Assembly: GCF_026672545.1 (NCBI RefSeq)
Contig: NZ_JAPPRJ010000001.1
Span: 806,001 to 870,000, forward strand
DNA length: 64,000 nt
Source of the DNA: Rhizobium sp. SL86
Lineage (GTDB): Bacteria; Pseudomonadota; Alphaproteobacteria; Rhizobiales; Rhizobiaceae
Reading direction: 5' to 3'
Numbering within the stretch: position 1 is the stretch's first letter; each line of letters opens with the position of its first letter. The notes beneath the pieces were generated by a model. That model was given only the letters and a program-made list of their open reading frames with translations, had not been told where the DNA came from and ran no database searches. The position numbers and the translations under genes are program-made. This document shows positions 8,985-18,713 of this stretch, piece after piece.

Positions 8985-9884
8985 TCAGAATTTCGGGATC
9001 GGTCTGCCGACGGAACGATAGGCAGCAACCACCGTGTTGGCCATCAGCATGGCGATCGTCATGGGGCCGACGCCACCCGGAACCGGGGTGATCGCACCGG
9101 CCACATCCGCACATTCATCGAACGCCACATCGCCGACCAGACGAGACTTGCCCTCACCCTTTTCCGGCGCGTCGATGCGGTTGATGCCGACGTCGATGAT
9201 CGTGGCACCCTTCTTCACCCAATCCTGCTTGACCATGAAGGGCCGCCCGACAGCGGCAACCAGAATATCCGCCTGGCGGCAGACGGAGGCCAGATCCTTC
9301 GTGCGCGAATGCGCCATAGTCACCGTCGCATTGGCGGCAAGCAGCAGCAGCCCCATCGGCTTGCCGAACAGATTGGAGCGGCCGATGACGACGGCATTGA
9401 GCCCCGACAGGTCGGAACCGTGGATGTTGCGCACCAGGATCATCGCGCCGGCTGGCGTGCAGGAAACGAGACCGCTTGCCAGATCACCGCTCGCCACCTT
9501 GCCGGCATTGACGACGTTCAGGCCGTCGACATCCTTTTCGGGGCGGATCGACTGGATGACCGGCTCGGCATTCAGATGGTCGGGCAGCGGCAGTTGAACC
9601 AGAATGCCGTGCACGGAAGGGTCTGCATTCAGCTTGGCGACAAGCGATTCCAGGTCGTCCTGCGTCGTGTCTTCGGCAAGCGAATACTGCATGGAATGAA
9701 AACCGCACTGCTTGGCCATGCGGCTCTTGGCGTTCACATAGGCATGGCTTGCCGGATTGTTGCCGACGATCACCACGGCAAGGCCAGGCTTGATATGCGC
9801 CTCGCGCTCCAGCACCGCCGCCGCTTGCGTGACGATATCCGTCACCTTTGCCGCTTCCTGCTTACCGTCAATGATCGTTGCCAC
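8985..9884 (-). CDS. folD: Bifunctional methylenetetrahydrofolate dehydrogenase/cyclohydrolase FolD
   Basis: Cytoplasmic enzyme of one-carbon metabolism that interconverts 5,10-methylene-THF, 5,10-methenyl-THF and 10-formyl-THF using NADP. At 299 aa it has the family length. Motifs seen: [13 protein letters not shown] with the catalytic Lys near residue 54, [10 protein letters not shown], the nucleotide-binding [11 protein letters not shown] and the C-terminal [11 protein letters not shown]. It converges with aglR and shows no functional link to either the agl or flagellar genes. Confidence 0.95.
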   Translation of the reverse strand: MATIIDGKQEAAKVTDIVTQAAAVLEREAHIKPGLAVVIVGNNPASHAYVNAKSRMAKQCGFHSMQYSLAEDTTQDDLESLVAKLNADPSVHGILVQLPLPDHLNAEPVIQSIRPEKDVDGLNVVNAGKVASGDLASGLVSCTPAGAMILVRNIHGSDLSGLNAVVIGRSNLFGKPMGLLLLAANATVTMAHSRTKDLASVCRQADILVAAVGRPFMVKQDWVKKGATIIDVGINRIDAPEKGEGKSRLVGDVAFDECADVAGAITPVPGGVGPMTIAMLMANTVVAAYRSVGRPIPKF

Positions 9885-10010
9885 GTCCTGCTCCTACGGT
9901 GTTCAAGAGCTCCCGTGCAAACGGGAGGCCAGTGCCGTTCGTGGCAGACGCCTATGCCGACATGGCCGGGATTGCAAGGGCGGAATGCGGTCCTGCTGGC
10001 GGGTGCGACT

Positions 10011-11888
10011 TCAACGCCCCGATGCGTAGCGTGGCTGGAGATGGGCTTCCCGATCCGCCAGCTGCTCTTCGACCTGGCGGCGCAGGGCCTCGATGCCGCG
10101 TTTCAGTTCCAGCATTTCGCGGTCTTCCGCCGCATACTGCGCCCTGACCTCCGGACGGGCTTCCGCCTGACGGCGGGAGAGGATCGAGGCCAGAAGCACC
10201 GGCAAGGGCTGCTGCTCCGACGGAACTGTCCGATTGGACAATAGGGCCGACAGAACCACGCTGTCGTCCGGGCGGCCTGGGTCGGCATCATTTGCGGCAT
10301 GCTCCGCAAGCGCTTCCATCCAGGCGGGTTTCGCAGGGTATTGCTGCTTCGGCTCGTAATACGCGTCAAAGCTCGGCATCCGCGGCATTGGCTCCGGCAC
10401 AACAGTGCGCGCAACGGTTCCAGCCGGCGGCAGGGATTCCGGCGCATTGAAAATGCCCAGATCCGACGGCGCCGCAATCCTCAAGGTGTCGGATCGATGT
10501 ATCGGATCGCTCGGACGCAACTGCGAGAATTCGGGCTCGTTTGACCTTTCGGGCAGGCGCGTTGCAGGAACATCTGCAAATCGCTCCTCTTCCGCTTCGT
10601 CCGCGATGCGTGCGGGCATCGCCGCGCCTGCAAGACACATCGCAGCGAGGGCCCCAAGCAACGAGTAGAGCCAGGCGGGAAGACCCGAAGCGTCGGCGGC
10701 TGCGACGGTTGCCCTGTCGAGGCGGATGACGGACGGGGAGGACTGCGGCGCCTGTTCCGCCAGTCGCAGCGCGTCCAGATAGATGCGCCGCGCCTCATCA
10801 AGTTGGTTTTCCAGCGCGAGCCGTTTGCGCGCTGCTTCGGAGACAGGCTGTGCGTTAAGATCAGCCTGCCGTTTCGTCAGATCCTGGATCTGCGCCTTCA
10901 GTCCATCCTGCTGCTGCTTCAGATTGGCAGCAGCGCGCTGAAGGCTGGTTGCAATTGCGGCACGCGCTTCATCTTCGGTGGCCTTGGCCGCAACAAGCCG
11001 TGGATGGCGTGGTCCGAGCGAGACCGACAGCTGATCAACCTCGAGCTTGGCATCCTGATACCGGCGGCGAGCTTCCTCCAGACCGGTTCCGGCCAGCGCT
11101 TCCGGCACCGCATTGTCGAGGATGGACCGCGGCTGAAGCTCTCCCAAGAGGGCCGCCTTTTCCTGCAAGGCGGCTTGTGCTGCGTCGAGGGCTTCGCGCT
11201 CGGCCGCAAGCTCGGAGCGTCCAGTCTCAAGTGCCTTCAGGGCGTCGAGTTCATGATCGGGAACGACAATCGCTTCCAGCTCGGCCTGAACCTTCTCCAG
11301 CTTCTGACGAGCGGTGCGGACGGTCTCAGCCTCGCCCAGCGGCTGGCCCTGGCCGGAAGATGCAAGCAGATCTGCAATGGCATTGGCCGTCACCACGGCA
11401 CGCGCGGCGTTTGGATCACGAACGGCAACCGCCACCCGGCGGTCGGTGTCGCCGCCGACGAGGACGATCTGCTCGGCGAGGCGGCTTCGCTCCAACCGTT
11501 CGGCGGTCGAGGGGCGGACGTCGCGCCGCGTCACGAGATCGGACAGGAAACCGAGCGCCGTCAGCTGTTGCGGTCCCGAAGCGTCCGGAAGCGACGACGC
11601 AATCCGGTGAAGGGCCTGGTCCAGAAAGGCCTGCGCCTCCAGCTTGCGATGGGCCTCGGCCAAAAAGGCGGTCTGCTGCGCCCTCCCCGCCCCCGGCAAC
11701 TCAAGCTGTGTTTCGGCGGTATAGTGGCGGGTGAGATCGACGGGAAGCAGGAACGGCACCAGGGCACCGAGGGCGGCTGCGGCACTCAGCACGCATGCCT
11801 TGACGGCCAGGCCGCCTTTGCGGACCGCGCGGGGGGGCCTGCCATCGCCTGCCATCTCGCCGATCCTTGCTTCGCTCGCAGAAACCAT
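10011..11888 (-). CDS. Wzz/GumC-like polysaccharide chain-length protein without kinase domain
   Basis: Predicted inner-membrane protein of about 625 aa. It has a first membrane segment near the N-terminus (VLSAAAALGALVPFLLPV), a long Ala/Glu/Leu-rich coiled-coil region over the middle 200 residues, then a second segment (LPAWLYSLLGALAAMCLAG). The GPRHPRLVAAKA stretch matches the GPRHP motif common in GumC/ExoP-type proteins. The cytoplasmic tail is Pro-rich and disordered-looking with no Walker motifs, so the tyrosine autokinase of ExoP is missing. The start is uncertain: ATG at 11888, ATG at 11852 (better ribosome site AAGGA) or GTG at 11906. A role in EPS or other surface glycan length control is inferred. 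Confidence 0.7.
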   Translation of the reverse strand: MVSASEARIGEMAGDGRPPRAVRKGGLAVKACVLSAAAALGALVPFLLPVDLTRHYTAETQLELPGAGRAQQTAFLAEAHRKLEAQAFLDQALHRIASSLPDASGPQQLTALGFLSDLVTRRDVRPSTAERLERSRLAEQIVLVGGDTDRRVAVAVRDPNAARAVVTANAIADLLASSGQGQPLGEAETVRTARQKLEKVQAELEAIVVPDHELDALKALETGRSELAAEREALDAAQAALQEKAALLGELQPRSILDNAVPEALAGTGLEEARRRYQDAKLEVDQLSVSLGPRHPRLVAAKATEDEARAAIATSLQRAAANLKQQQDGLKAQIQDLTKRQADLNAQPVSEAARKRLALENQLDEARRIYLDALRLAEQAPQSSPSVIRLDRATVAAADASGLPAWLYSLLGALAAMCLAGAAMPARIADEAEEERFADVPATRLPERSNEPEFSQLRPSDPIHRSDTLRIAAPSDLGIFNAPESLPPAGTVARTVVPEPMPRMPSFDAYYEPKQQYPAKPAWMEALAEHAANDADPGRPDDSVVLSALLSNRTVPSEQQPLPVLLASILSRRQAEARPEVRAQYAAEDREMLELKRGIEALRRQVEEQLADREAHLQPRYASGR

Positions 11889-12004
11889 GTGCTCAACCGT
11901 TCCCACGGCCGCACATCGGTTCGGCCGCCAAAATGTTAAGGCAGTCTAAATTTCTTTGGCGAACAAATCGTTAATTTGCGGAGCGGATCGCGCTTGCGAT
12001 GCTG

Positions 12005-12037
12005 AAAAGCGTCCCGGCCCGCGGAACCACGGGCCGG
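12005..12037 (-). terminator. Terminator-like hairpin after the flagellar block
   Basis: Inverted repeat CCGGCCCG (12014-12021) with CGGGCCGG (12030-12037), followed on the minus strand by a short T-run (CTTTTC). It lies just after the 12048-12590 gene, the last of this flagellar block. Confidence 0.6.
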
Positions 12038-12047
12038 TCAAAGCACC

Positions 12048-12590
12048 TCAGTGCCCGCTGCTGGCGGGTGCTGCCTCGACCTTCGCACCCTCGACGATCT
12101 TGAGAGGGGTCACCTGCTTGGTGGGGCTGCGCTCGCCATTGGCGCGGATATCGTCCTTCGACATGTAATCGAGCTGTTCGACCAGAACATCAAGGACGTA
12201 GTCTCCGCCGAACTTCTTGTTCAGCGATTCCTTGATGTTGCTGCGGAATGCCGCGAGATCGAACGCCTTGGTGTTATCCAGATTGACCATCTTGTTGCCG
12301 ACGAGAAGGGTGAACAACTCGTCGGTCATCATTTCCGTCACCGGCAGGTGGACGCCCTTGATCTTTTCCTTGTCCATCATGAAGGAAATGCGCGTCAGGA
12401 AATAACCCTGGACCGCGCCATCGGCGAGCATCGGAACGTTGATCGACTCGCCCTTCACCAGTTCGGACTTTTCCTTCAAAAGTGTCGCTTCATCCACCGG
12501 CGGCTTGGGAAGCGACATCTGAACGGAGAAATAGACGGCACCGAGCGTGACGACGCAGACCCAGAGACCGGTGAGGATGAGCTTGACCAT
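12048..12590 (-). CDS. FliL-like membrane protein of unknown function, flagellar operon end
   Basis: 180-aa protein with one N-terminal membrane segment (LILTGLWVCVVTLGAVYFSV) and a periplasmic domain of about 155 residues. The arrangement, a single membrane anchor plus a small domain with basic and acidic patches, resembles FliL, but I see no decisive FliL signature and fliL itself is present at 56728-57237. Its start abuts the stop of the FlgN-like gene, so it is probably translated with the flagellar genes before it. A hairpin terminator follows. The function is unknown; an accessory basal-body or stator role is a guess from context. Confidence 0.6.
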   Translation of the reverse strand: MVKLILTGLWVCVVTLGAVYFSVQMSLPKPPVDEATLLKEKSELVKGESINVPMLADGAVQGYFLTRISFMMDKEKIKGVHLPVTEMMTDELFTLLVGNKMVNLDNTKAFDLAAFRSNIKESLNKKFGGDYVLDVLVEQLDYMSKDDIRANGERSPTKQVTPLKIVEGAKVEAAPASSGH

Positions 12591-12982
12591 CAGACTTCGC
12601 TGTAAATGAACTGTTCTTGCGTGTAGGTGCCATCACCTTCCGCATCACGCGCGGCGTTCTTCAACAGATCCGCCACCGTGCGCACGGCATGAAGATGCGC
12701 CTCGACGCGACGCGCATTCAGCGTCAGCTTCGCCTTCAGCGCATGCATCTGCTCGATGTGGTTGACGGCAAATTCCTGCGGATTGGTGCCGCGGAAGAGC
12801 ATTGTCAGTTCATAGAGGCAACGGCTCTTATGCGCATTCGACACCTTGAGATCGAATTGCGGATCCTTGCCGATCCGCTCGTTCTCGTTGTCGATGATCA
12901 TTTCGAGCCGGCCCAGAACCGACTTGATACGGTAATCCGCGGAAATAACTTCCATGTGCCCTGTTCCAGTCCTATTCATCAT
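12590..12982 (-). CDS. FlgN-like export chaperone candidate
   Basis: 130-aa soluble, mostly helical protein. Heptad-like leucines (LGRLEMIIDNENERIG, LKAKLTLNARRVEAHLHAVRTVADLL) and the short length fit FlgN-type chaperones for the hook-associated proteins FlgK and FlgL, both encoded in this block. The start overlaps the stop of the rod-binding gene (TAATG); GAGG lies a few nt upstream, and ATG codons at 12979 or 12955 are alternatives. Identity rests on size, helical pattern and position rather than a diagnostic motif. Confidence 0.55.
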   Translation of the reverse strand: MMNRTGTGHMEVISADYRIKSVLGRLEMIIDNENERIGKDPQFDLKVSNAHKSRCLYELTMLFRGTNPQEFAVNHIEQMHALKAKLTLNARRVEAHLHAVRTVADLLKNAARDAEGDGTYTQEQFIYSEV

Positions 12983-13539
12983 TATGCCTCGCTTCGCTCA
13001 GCAGGGGCGAGGTCGAGTACTTTTCTCTGAAAATCATCCACCATGCTGAGGGAGCGATTGCGGCTGTCCTCATCCGTCACGGCGTTGGGTGTGCCTTCGT
13101 TGCGCAGCCGCTGCAGCGACTGGGAGTAGATCTGCTCCGCAATGCCGACGCCGCCGTTCTTCGACATCTGATCGGCAATCTGCTCGGACATCATGCTCTG
13201 CCAGAATTCACCGGCCGAACCCTTTCCATAGATCTCCTCGCTGTCCTTCGGCATCATGTCGTTGACGAAGTTCTGCAGGATGGAGGCTTCAAACTTACGG
13301 TATTCCTCGGGCATTTCCGCCGATTTCGCCGATCGGTCGGCGTGGTCCACACGCGCTTTCGTGGCCGAACCATCCAGAAGGTCGACGGCCGCGGAAAAAC
13401 CCGTGCCGGCAGAGGCCAGGCTGCTCGCTGCAAAGGCGGCGCGGGTTGCTTTCAGCTTCGCCTGGGCGGCTTGGACGTCCGTCGGATCTGCTGCGCGCAG
13501 GACGTCGAGTACGAGATCGCTTGGAGGAGAAATCGCCAC
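12982..13539 (-). CDS. FlgJ-type rod-binding protein
   Basis: 185-aa protein whose second half carries a rod-binding domain (Rod-binding/FlgJ N-terminal type): YRKFEASILQNFVNDMMP, then GSAGEFWQSMMSEQIADQM and GGVGIAEQIY. The muramidase domain of enterobacterial FlgJ is absent, as is usual in alphaproteobacteria. A separate lytic transglycosylase gene lies at 24003-24593 in the same block and could supply the wall-opening activity. The protein should act in the periplasm as a scaffold for rod assembly. It overlaps the downstream FlgN-like gene by one nucleotide. Confidence 0.8.
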   Translation of the reverse strand: MAISPPSDLVLDVLRAADPTDVQAAQAKLKATRAAFAASSLASAGTGFSAAVDLLDGSATKARVDHADRSAKSAEMPEEYRKFEASILQNFVNDMMPKDSEEIYGKGSAGEFWQSMMSEQIADQMSKNGGVGIAEQIYSQSLQRLRNEGTPNAVTDEDSRNRSLSMVDDFQRKVLDLAPAERSEA

Positions 13540-13686
13540 TTGAGCTTCCTTTCATGTAAGTGGCGAAACTATGCGTTCTGAAGCTTGCTGCAGGCTGGCG
13601 TCGTCGCAAGCGAATACTAAACGCATCGCGTGCGGAAGGTGTAGAGGATCTGCCACAGCGGGCCTGACGCTCCGCGCGGGCCTGGC

Positions 13687-14097
13687 TCAGTATTTCTTGT
13701 CGCGCCCCGGCATCAGCATGATCTCGAGCAGATCGTAGACGGCGTTGTCTTCCTTCTCCCGATCCTCAAGACCGCGGGCCTCCTGCATCTGCTCTTCCAG
13801 GCGGTCACCCTTGGTGCGCTCGCGCAGGATTCTCGCCTCCTGCACCTGCTGGACACCGGACAATTGCTTGTCCTTCACCATCAACCGGCTGAACCGTTCC
13901 GAATAACCTTTGGAGAACTGCATATGAACGGGAGCCATCGAACCGATGGCGCCGATGACCATATCCATCTGTTCGCCCACTTCGGTGCGTTGCCGCGTGG
14001 TGTCGGCGAGTTCCCCCTCAACCATTTTTTCGACGTGCCGCTGCAGGGCGACGAGGCGCTTCAGCTTCTTGGATCGGGGTTGTCCGCCGTCTGCCAT
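13687..14097 (-). CDS. FliJ-like coiled-coil export protein candidate
   Basis: 136-aa protein lacking signal or membrane segments. It is strongly charged and helical: an N-terminal KKLKRLVALQRHVEKMVEGELADT resembles the start of FliJ, and the rest continues as a coiled coil rich in Glu, Arg and Gln. FliJ is the central-stalk subunit of the export ATPase complex (with FliI and FliH). The ATG at 14097 starts 8 nt after the fliR stop. A much longer open frame extends upstream through fliR in another frame and is a shadow. No diagnostic FliJ residues can be verified by eye. Confidence 0.55.
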   Translation of the reverse strand: MADGGQPRSKKLKRLVALQRHVEKMVEGELADTTRQRTEVGEQMDMVIGAIGSMAPVHMQFSKGYSERFSRLMVKDKQLSGVQQVQEARILRERTKGDRLEEQMQEARGLEDREKEDNAVYDLLEIMLMPGRDKKY

Positions 14098-14105
14098 CTC
14101 AGACC

Positions 14106-14858
14106 TCAAAACGACTGGAAGATCGGGCCGAAACCATCGGCGAACTGACGAATCATCGCGGCGATTGCCAGATACATCATGAAGATCCCCCCGGTGATCA
14201 GGTAGGGCGTCGAAATGAAGTAGACGGGAACCTGCGGCGCAAGCTTGTTGACGAGACCGACCGCCACGTTGAACAGGAGCCCGTAGATCAGAAACGGGCT
14301 CGCCAGTCGCAACATGATGTTGGTGGAGGCCCTCAGCGTATCCGTCAGCGTGATCAGCAGTTTCTGCGGCTCCAGCACGGCGCCGACCGGCGTGACGGAA
14401 TAGGAATCGATGAGCGCCCGGAAGATCATGTGATGAAAGTCCAGGATGAAGAGCAACATCAGCCCGGAAAAGGTGATGAGGCTGGTCAGCGAGGTTTCCT
14501 GCATGTCTTCCAGCACATCGTGCCCGCCGGGTGCGGTAAAGCCGATCGACATGGTGAGGATGGAGCCGGCAAACTGCAGGCCCAGCACGTACATGCGGGC
14601 GATCATTCCGTACATGATGCCGATCAGCATCTCCGAGCCGATCAGCCCGATCATGCTCGCCGGCGTGGCGGATACCCTCGGATAGAGCGTGTCCCAAAGA
14701 ACCGGCATGACGGCGAGCGACAAGCCCAGGGACAGGAAAAGCCGAATATTGGACGGCACGCGTGCGCTTGAAAAACCCGGAAGGACCATGAAACATCCCC
14801 CGATCCGACAGAAAGCCAGAAAGAGTGTCAGCACGGTCCCCTGCGGGTCAGTGATCAT
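14106..14858 (-). CDS. fliR: Flagellar export apparatus protein FliR
   Basis: 250-aa inner-membrane component of the flagellar type III export gate. There are about six hydrophobic segments, starting with [21 protein letters not shown]; the family-type GFTAPGGHD region and a [14 protein letters not shown] stretch near the C-terminus are visible. It follows flhA with a 4-nt ATGA overlap and is followed by the FliJ-like gene. It forms the export channel core with FliP and FliQ. Confidence 0.93.
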   Translation of the reverse strand: MITDPQGTVLTLFLAFCRIGGCFMVLPGFSSARVPSNIRLFLSLGLSLAVMPVLWDTLYPRVSATPASMIGLIGSEMLIGIMYGMIARMYVLGLQFAGSILTMSIGFTAPGGHDVLEDMQETSLTSLITFSGLMLLFILDFHHMIFRALIDSYSVTPVGAVLEPQKLLITLTDTLRASTNIMLRLASPFLIYGLLFNVAVGLVNKLAPQVPVYFISTPYLITGGIFMMYLAIAAMIRQFADGFGPIFQSF

Positions 14859-16942
14859 GAAATCGAGCCCAATATCTTGATGTCGAGGCCCTTTGCCAGT
14901 TCCACATGCGACAGGACGGGCAGTGTCGGGAAGAGTCGCTCGATGATCATGCGCACATAGGACCTTGTTTCGGGCGATGTGACAAGCACGAAGGGCAGGC
15001 CGCGATCCATGAACTCACGGATAACTTTGCTGGCCTGTTCGCTGAACTCCTCCAGCGTACGCGGATCGATGTCGAATTCGAGGACTTCACCCTTCGCATC
15101 GCGCTTGAGCGCCTGGTGGAAAAGAAGATCCCATTTGCTGCCGAGGCGCAGCACACGCAGCTGACCGTTGTCGGCAAGATCGCCGCACAATTGCTGCGAC
15201 ATGCGCACACGCACATGCTCGACAATCTGCTCGGTCTTGCGCACATGCGGCGCAAGTTCCGCAACCGCTTCGAGGATGAGGTGCAGGTTGCGGATCGAAA
15301 CCCGTTCCGCCAGCAGCAGCTTGAGCACCGCCTGCAGGCCGGAATAGGACATATGCGAGGTGCAGATCTCGTCGGCGAGCTTCTTGTACTCCGGATCCAT
15401 ACGGTCGATGAGGATCTTGACGTCCTTGTAGGACAGAAGCTGCGGCAGATTGTTGCGGATGACTTCGCTCAGATGCGTCAGCACGACCGACACGTTGTCG
15501 ATCGGGTGGAACCCTTCGCGCTTCAGGTCTTCGGCAAAGGCCTCCAGGATGGAGACCGCAGGCATGCCGAAGGCGGGTTCGCGGATCTCGTCGCCCGGAA
15601 TGCTGGGTTTTCGTCCCGAACCGGTGATGACAAGAACATCGCCGACCCGCAGGACGTTGGAAGCGATCGTCGTGCCGTGGATGCGAATCTGGTAGGATTT
15701 CTCCGGGATCGTGATGTCGTCGGCGACCTTGATTTCCGGGACGACGAAACCGTATTGCGTCGCGAACTTCTTGCGCATCTTGCCGACGCGGAAGGCCAGC
15801 TCCTGATGCGCGCCGAGAAGGCGGGTCGAGACCTGCTTGCCGAGAGCAAGCTCGATCTCCGCCGTCTTGAGCATCGACTTGACGGAATCCTTGTCGGACT
15901 CCTTGGTCTGGATCTTCTTCTTTTCTTCCGAATCGCGGCGTGCCTTGTTCTCCGCCTCGATACGGCGCGGAACGATCCAGGCACCGAAGGCCATCAGGCC
16001 GCCGAGCGCAACGAAGGGTACGAAGGGAAGACCGGGAACGAGTGCAAGGATACCCATCAGGCCGGCTGCGACCGACAGGGCGCGCGGATAACCGCCAAGC
16101 TGGTCCAGAACAGCCTGGTCGGCCGTGCCTGCCGTACCGCCGCGGGTGACCAGAAGGCCGGCGGCGAGCGAAACGATGAGCGCCGGAACCTGGGACACGA
16201 TACCGTCGCCGATCGACAGCTTGACGAACACGTCGGCCGCTTCGCCGATCGGCATGCCATGGCGGAAGGCACCGATGACGATGCCGCCGAAGATGTTGAT
16301 GGCGGTGATGATCAGGCCGGCGACGGCATCACCGCGCACGAACTTCGAGGCACCGTCCATCGAACCGAAGAACATGCTTTCTTCTTCGAGTTCGCGGCGG
16401 CGGCGCTGCGCCTCCTTCTCATCGATGATGCCCGCGGACAGGTCCGCATCGATCGACATCTGCTTGCCGGGAATGGCATCCAAGGTGAAGCGGGCGCCGA
16501 CTTCCGCGATACGCGTGGCACCCTTGGTGATGACGATGAAGTTGACCGTCACCAGGATCATGAAGACGATCACACCGATCATGAAGTCGCCCGACATGAC
16601 CAGCGAGGCGAAACCGGCGATCACGCCGCCGGCCGCATCGTGTCCTTCATGACCGTGGGTCAGGATGGTTCTGGTCGTCGCAATGTTCAGCGACAAGCGG
16701 ATCATCGTCGAGATGAGGAGGATGGTCGGGAAGGACGAAAAGTCGAGCGGCTTTTGGATCCACAGAGAAACCATCAGGATCAGGACGGAAAAGGCGATCG
16801 AGAAGGCAAGACCCATGTCGATCAGGAAGGTCGGTATCGGCAGGAACAGAATGCACAGGATGCAGACGATGCCGAGCGCGAAGCCAATGTCGCGGCCGTT
16901 GGGATTGACCTTGGGAATCGATAATGCCGGTGGTTGCGCCAT
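14855..16942 (-). CDS. flhA: Flagellar export gate protein FlhA
   Basis: 695-aa FHIPEP-family protein. The first 330 residues contain about eight hydrophobic segments. The conserved cytoplasmic loop reads [20 protein letters not shown] followed by [20 protein letters not shown], diagnostic for this family. The C-terminal half is the cytoplasmic ring domain that docks chaperone-substrate complexes. It should use the proton motive force for flagellar protein export. It overlaps fliR and lies 118 nt after fliQ. Confidence 0.96.
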   Translation of the reverse strand: MAQPPALSIPKVNPNGRDIGFALGIVCILCILFLPIPTFLIDMGLAFSIAFSVLILMVSLWIQKPLDFSSFPTILLISTMIRLSLNIATTRTILTHGHEGHDAAGGVIAGFASLVMSGDFMIGVIVFMILVTVNFIVITKGATRIAEVGARFTLDAIPGKQMSIDADLSAGIIDEKEAQRRRRELEEESMFFGSMDGASKFVRGDAVAGLIITAINIFGGIVIGAFRHGMPIGEAADVFVKLSIGDGIVSQVPALIVSLAAGLLVTRGGTAGTADQAVLDQLGGYPRALSVAAGLMGILALVPGLPFVPFVALGGLMAFGAWIVPRRIEAENKARRDSEEKKKIQTKESDKDSVKSMLKTAEIELALGKQVSTRLLGAHQELAFRVGKMRKKFATQYGFVVPEIKVADDITIPEKSYQIRIHGTTIASNVLRVGDVLVITGSGRKPSIPGDEIREPAFGMPAVSILEAFAEDLKREGFHPIDNVSVVLTHLSEVIRNNLPQLLSYKDVKILIDRMDPEYKKLADEICTSHMSYSGLQAVLKLLLAERVSIRNLHLILEAVAELAPHVRKTEQIVEHVRVRMSQQLCGDLADNGQLRVLRLGSKWDLLFHQALKRDAKGEVLEFDIDPRTLEEFSEQASKVIREFMDRGLPFVLVTSPETRSYVRMIIERLFPTLPVLSHVELAKGLDIKILGSIS

Positions 16943-17060
16943 CAGGTATCCATCTCTTCATGAGAAGGCGGCATGACGGAGATCATGCCTAGTCAACGAG
17001 ACCTTAGAGGGCGAAGCTTGCGCGAGGATGGCATGCGCGCGCCATCTCCCGTCCGGTTCC

Positions 17061-17327
17061 TCAGAAACCGGACTGGACCCGCGAAAACACCAGCTGGGCA
17101 AACAGATTGATCTGACTGCCGATGAAGGGAGCCGTAAATCCCACCGCCAGCAGGATCGAGACGATCTTCGGCACGAAGGTGAGCGTCATTTCCTGCACCT
17201 GCGTCAAGGCCTGAAGGAAGGCGATCGCCACCCCTACGACCATGGCAACGAGGATTGCCGGTCCCGAAGCAATCAGGACCGTCCTCATCGCGGCTTGCAT
17301 GATTTCCAACGCATCGGCTTCGTTCAT
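17061..17327 (-). CDS. fliQ: Flagellar export apparatus protein FliQ
   Basis: 88-aa protein with two membrane segments (VLIASGPAILVAMVVGVAIAF and VSILLAVGFTAPFIGSQI), with FLQALTQVQEMTLTFVPKI between them; this is the standard FliQ layout. The ATG at 17327 is preceded by GCAGGAGAGG. Longer in-frame upstream codons are excluded because they are Arg-rich and overlap the spacer and flgD. Confidence 0.93.
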   Translation of the reverse strand: MNEADALEIMQAAMRTVLIASGPAILVAMVVGVAIAFLQALTQVQEMTLTFVPKIVSILLAVGFTAPFIGSQINLFAQLVFSRVQSGF

Positions 17328-17391
17328 CAGCCTCTCCTGCCCTGAATCATTCAGGGTGATTCGACAGGCCCGTTTTACCGGGCCTGTTGGA

Positions 17392-17892
17392 TTACGTCGA
17401 GCTTTCGTCGGTCGTGCTCGTGTCGGTGGTCGTATCAGTGCTCGTGTCGGTATCAGTGTCAGCCTCGATCTCCTGATCCGAAACGACAACACCAGCCTGA
17501 ACAAGGATCTTGTCGCCAGCTTCCGTGACGGCGATGATACCATCCGAATAGACCTGGACTTCCTGGATCTTGCCGGTCGTGGTGTCGTCAGCGCTCATGA
17601 TGTACTTACCGACCATGTCGCCGGCGCGTGTGATCGCTTCCGCCTGAAGCAGGCTCTTCAGGTGGGTATTCGTTTGGATCGTCTGCTCGACCTGCGAGAA
17701 CGAAGCGAGCTGCGAGATCTGTTCGGACGCGTCCATCGGATCCGTCGGATCCTGGTTCTTCATCTGGGCGATCAAGAGCTGCAGGAAGCTGTCGTAGTTC
17801 AGGCTCGCATTGTCGGCGTCGGTCGACGATGCTGCTGCATTCGCCCAGGGGTTGGACGAGGAGGTGGTGGAGGTGACCGAATCTACCGCCAC
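17392..17892 (-). CDS. flgD: Hook-capping protein FlgD, short form with acidic Asp/Thr tail
   Basis: 166 aa, shorter than enterobacterial FlgD (about 230). The N-terminal capping signature is clear: [20 protein letters not shown], then [18 protein letters not shown]. It retains a FLIK-like or Tudor-type short region ([13 protein letters not shown]) but ends in a low-complexity tail of alternating Asp, Thr and Ser from about residue 146. It acts as a scaffold at the tip of the growing hook. The start overlaps the end of flbT by 10 nt. Confidence 0.9.
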   Translation of the reverse strand: MAVDSVTSTTSSSNPWANAAASSTDADNASLNYDSFLQLLIAQMKNQDPTDPMDASEQISQLASFSQVEQTIQTNTHLKSLLQAEAITRAGDMVGKYIMSADDTTTGKIQEVQVYSDGIIAVTEAGDKILVQAGVVVSDQEIEADTDTDTSTDTTTDTSTTDESST

Positions 17893-18332
17893 GGAGCGAT
17901 CTCCCTGCGAATCTGCTCGACCGTCGCAGGCGACATTTCCTGGTTGTTGAGGATGCGATCTTCGATCGTGTAGAGGCCGCGGATCGCCTTCAGGGCGTCG
18001 AATGCACGGCCGCTGACGACCATCGCATCGATCCGCTTCAGCTCCGCCAGGACTTCCTCATCGCGGAAGCAGGTCAACAGCATGGTGATCGACTTGCGGA
18101 ACATGGACAGCGACTGATCCTTGCCTTCCGGGTTGATCAGCATCATCTGAGCGATGAAATAGAGCTGACGAAGCGGCGTCGTCGCGTCCTCCAGCTGGAG
18201 AACATGGTTTTCGAGCAGGAAGGTCACGTCATTGAGGAATTCGAGCGCCACCTTACGGTCGACGCGCAGAACGGCCCCGTTGATGAAGATCCTTTCGCCC
18301 GATTTCAGCGAGATGCGCAGCGTACTTTTCAT
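17883..18332 (-). CDS. flbT: Flagellin post-transcriptional regulator FlbT
   Basis: 149-aa cytoplasmic protein matching FlbT: N-terminal [23 protein letters not shown], then [28 protein letters not shown]. In Caulobacter, FlbT binds the flagellin mRNA leader and promotes its decay; in Brucella its effect differs. The ATGA overlap with flaF and position after flgL are typical of alphaproteobacteria. The flagellin leaders in this window share a hairpin/anti-Shine-Dalgarno element that FlbT could act on. Confidence 0.94.
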   Translation of the reverse strand: MKSTLRISLKSGERIFINGAVLRVDRKVALEFLNDVTFLLENHVLQLEDATTPLRQLYFIAQMMLINPEGKDQSLSMFRKSITMLLTCFRDEEVLAELKRIDAMVVSGRAFDALKAIRGLYTIEDRILNNQEMSPATVEQIRREIAPWR

Positions 18333-18676
18333 TTAAGTCCATCCCTGATGATGGTGGTCACGTCGATAATACCTTGGAAATTGTCCGACTGCCGTCGCCT
18401 GATCTGTTCGCATTCCTTCAAGATCCAGATGGCGATGGAGATCAGATTGGCGCGGAGGTCGGCGTTCAACTCGTTTTCCGGCTGTCTCAAGTCCTCGATG
18501 AACCTGATCCAGACGCGCCGCGTGTAAAACAGCGCCTCGATCGAGGCGCGCGAGTATCGTTTTTCCTCTCGTGCAGCCTTCAAGAGTTCGATGGAGCGAT
18601 CCAACGCCTGCCGTTCTCGGGTTTTGGCGTCAGCGACGTCATCCTCCATGATCTCGGCATATGAAAACTGGTACAT
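18329..18676 (-). CDS. flaF: Flagellar biosynthesis regulator FlaF
   Basis: 115-aa helical protein with the family features: the early [10 protein letters not shown], an [12 protein letters not shown] helix and [20 protein letters not shown] near the middle. FlaF acts opposite to or together with FlbT in setting flagellin synthesis or secretion in alphaproteobacteria. It overlaps flbT by 4 nt and follows flgL by 37 nt. AAGGA precedes the ATG at 18676 by about 9 nt. Confidence 0.92.
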   Translation of the reverse strand: MYQFSYAEIMEDDVADAKTRERQALDRSIELLKAAREEKRYSRASIEALFYTRRVWIRFIEDLRQPENELNADLRANLISIAIWILKECEQIRRRQSDNFQGIIDVTTIIRDGLK

Positions 18677-18713
18677 TCATGTATCCTTCATTTTCACGGA
18701 CTCCCTTTGATCA

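Noticed and set aside
13687..14796. A 369-codon frame reading through fliR in another frame
   Set aside because: Only its last 136 codons, after the fliR stop, look like protein; the upstream part is the shadow of fliR.
14906..16924. A 672-codon plus-strand frame opposite flhA
   Set aside because: Asp/Arg/His-rich shadow; flhA on the minus strand carries all family signatures.
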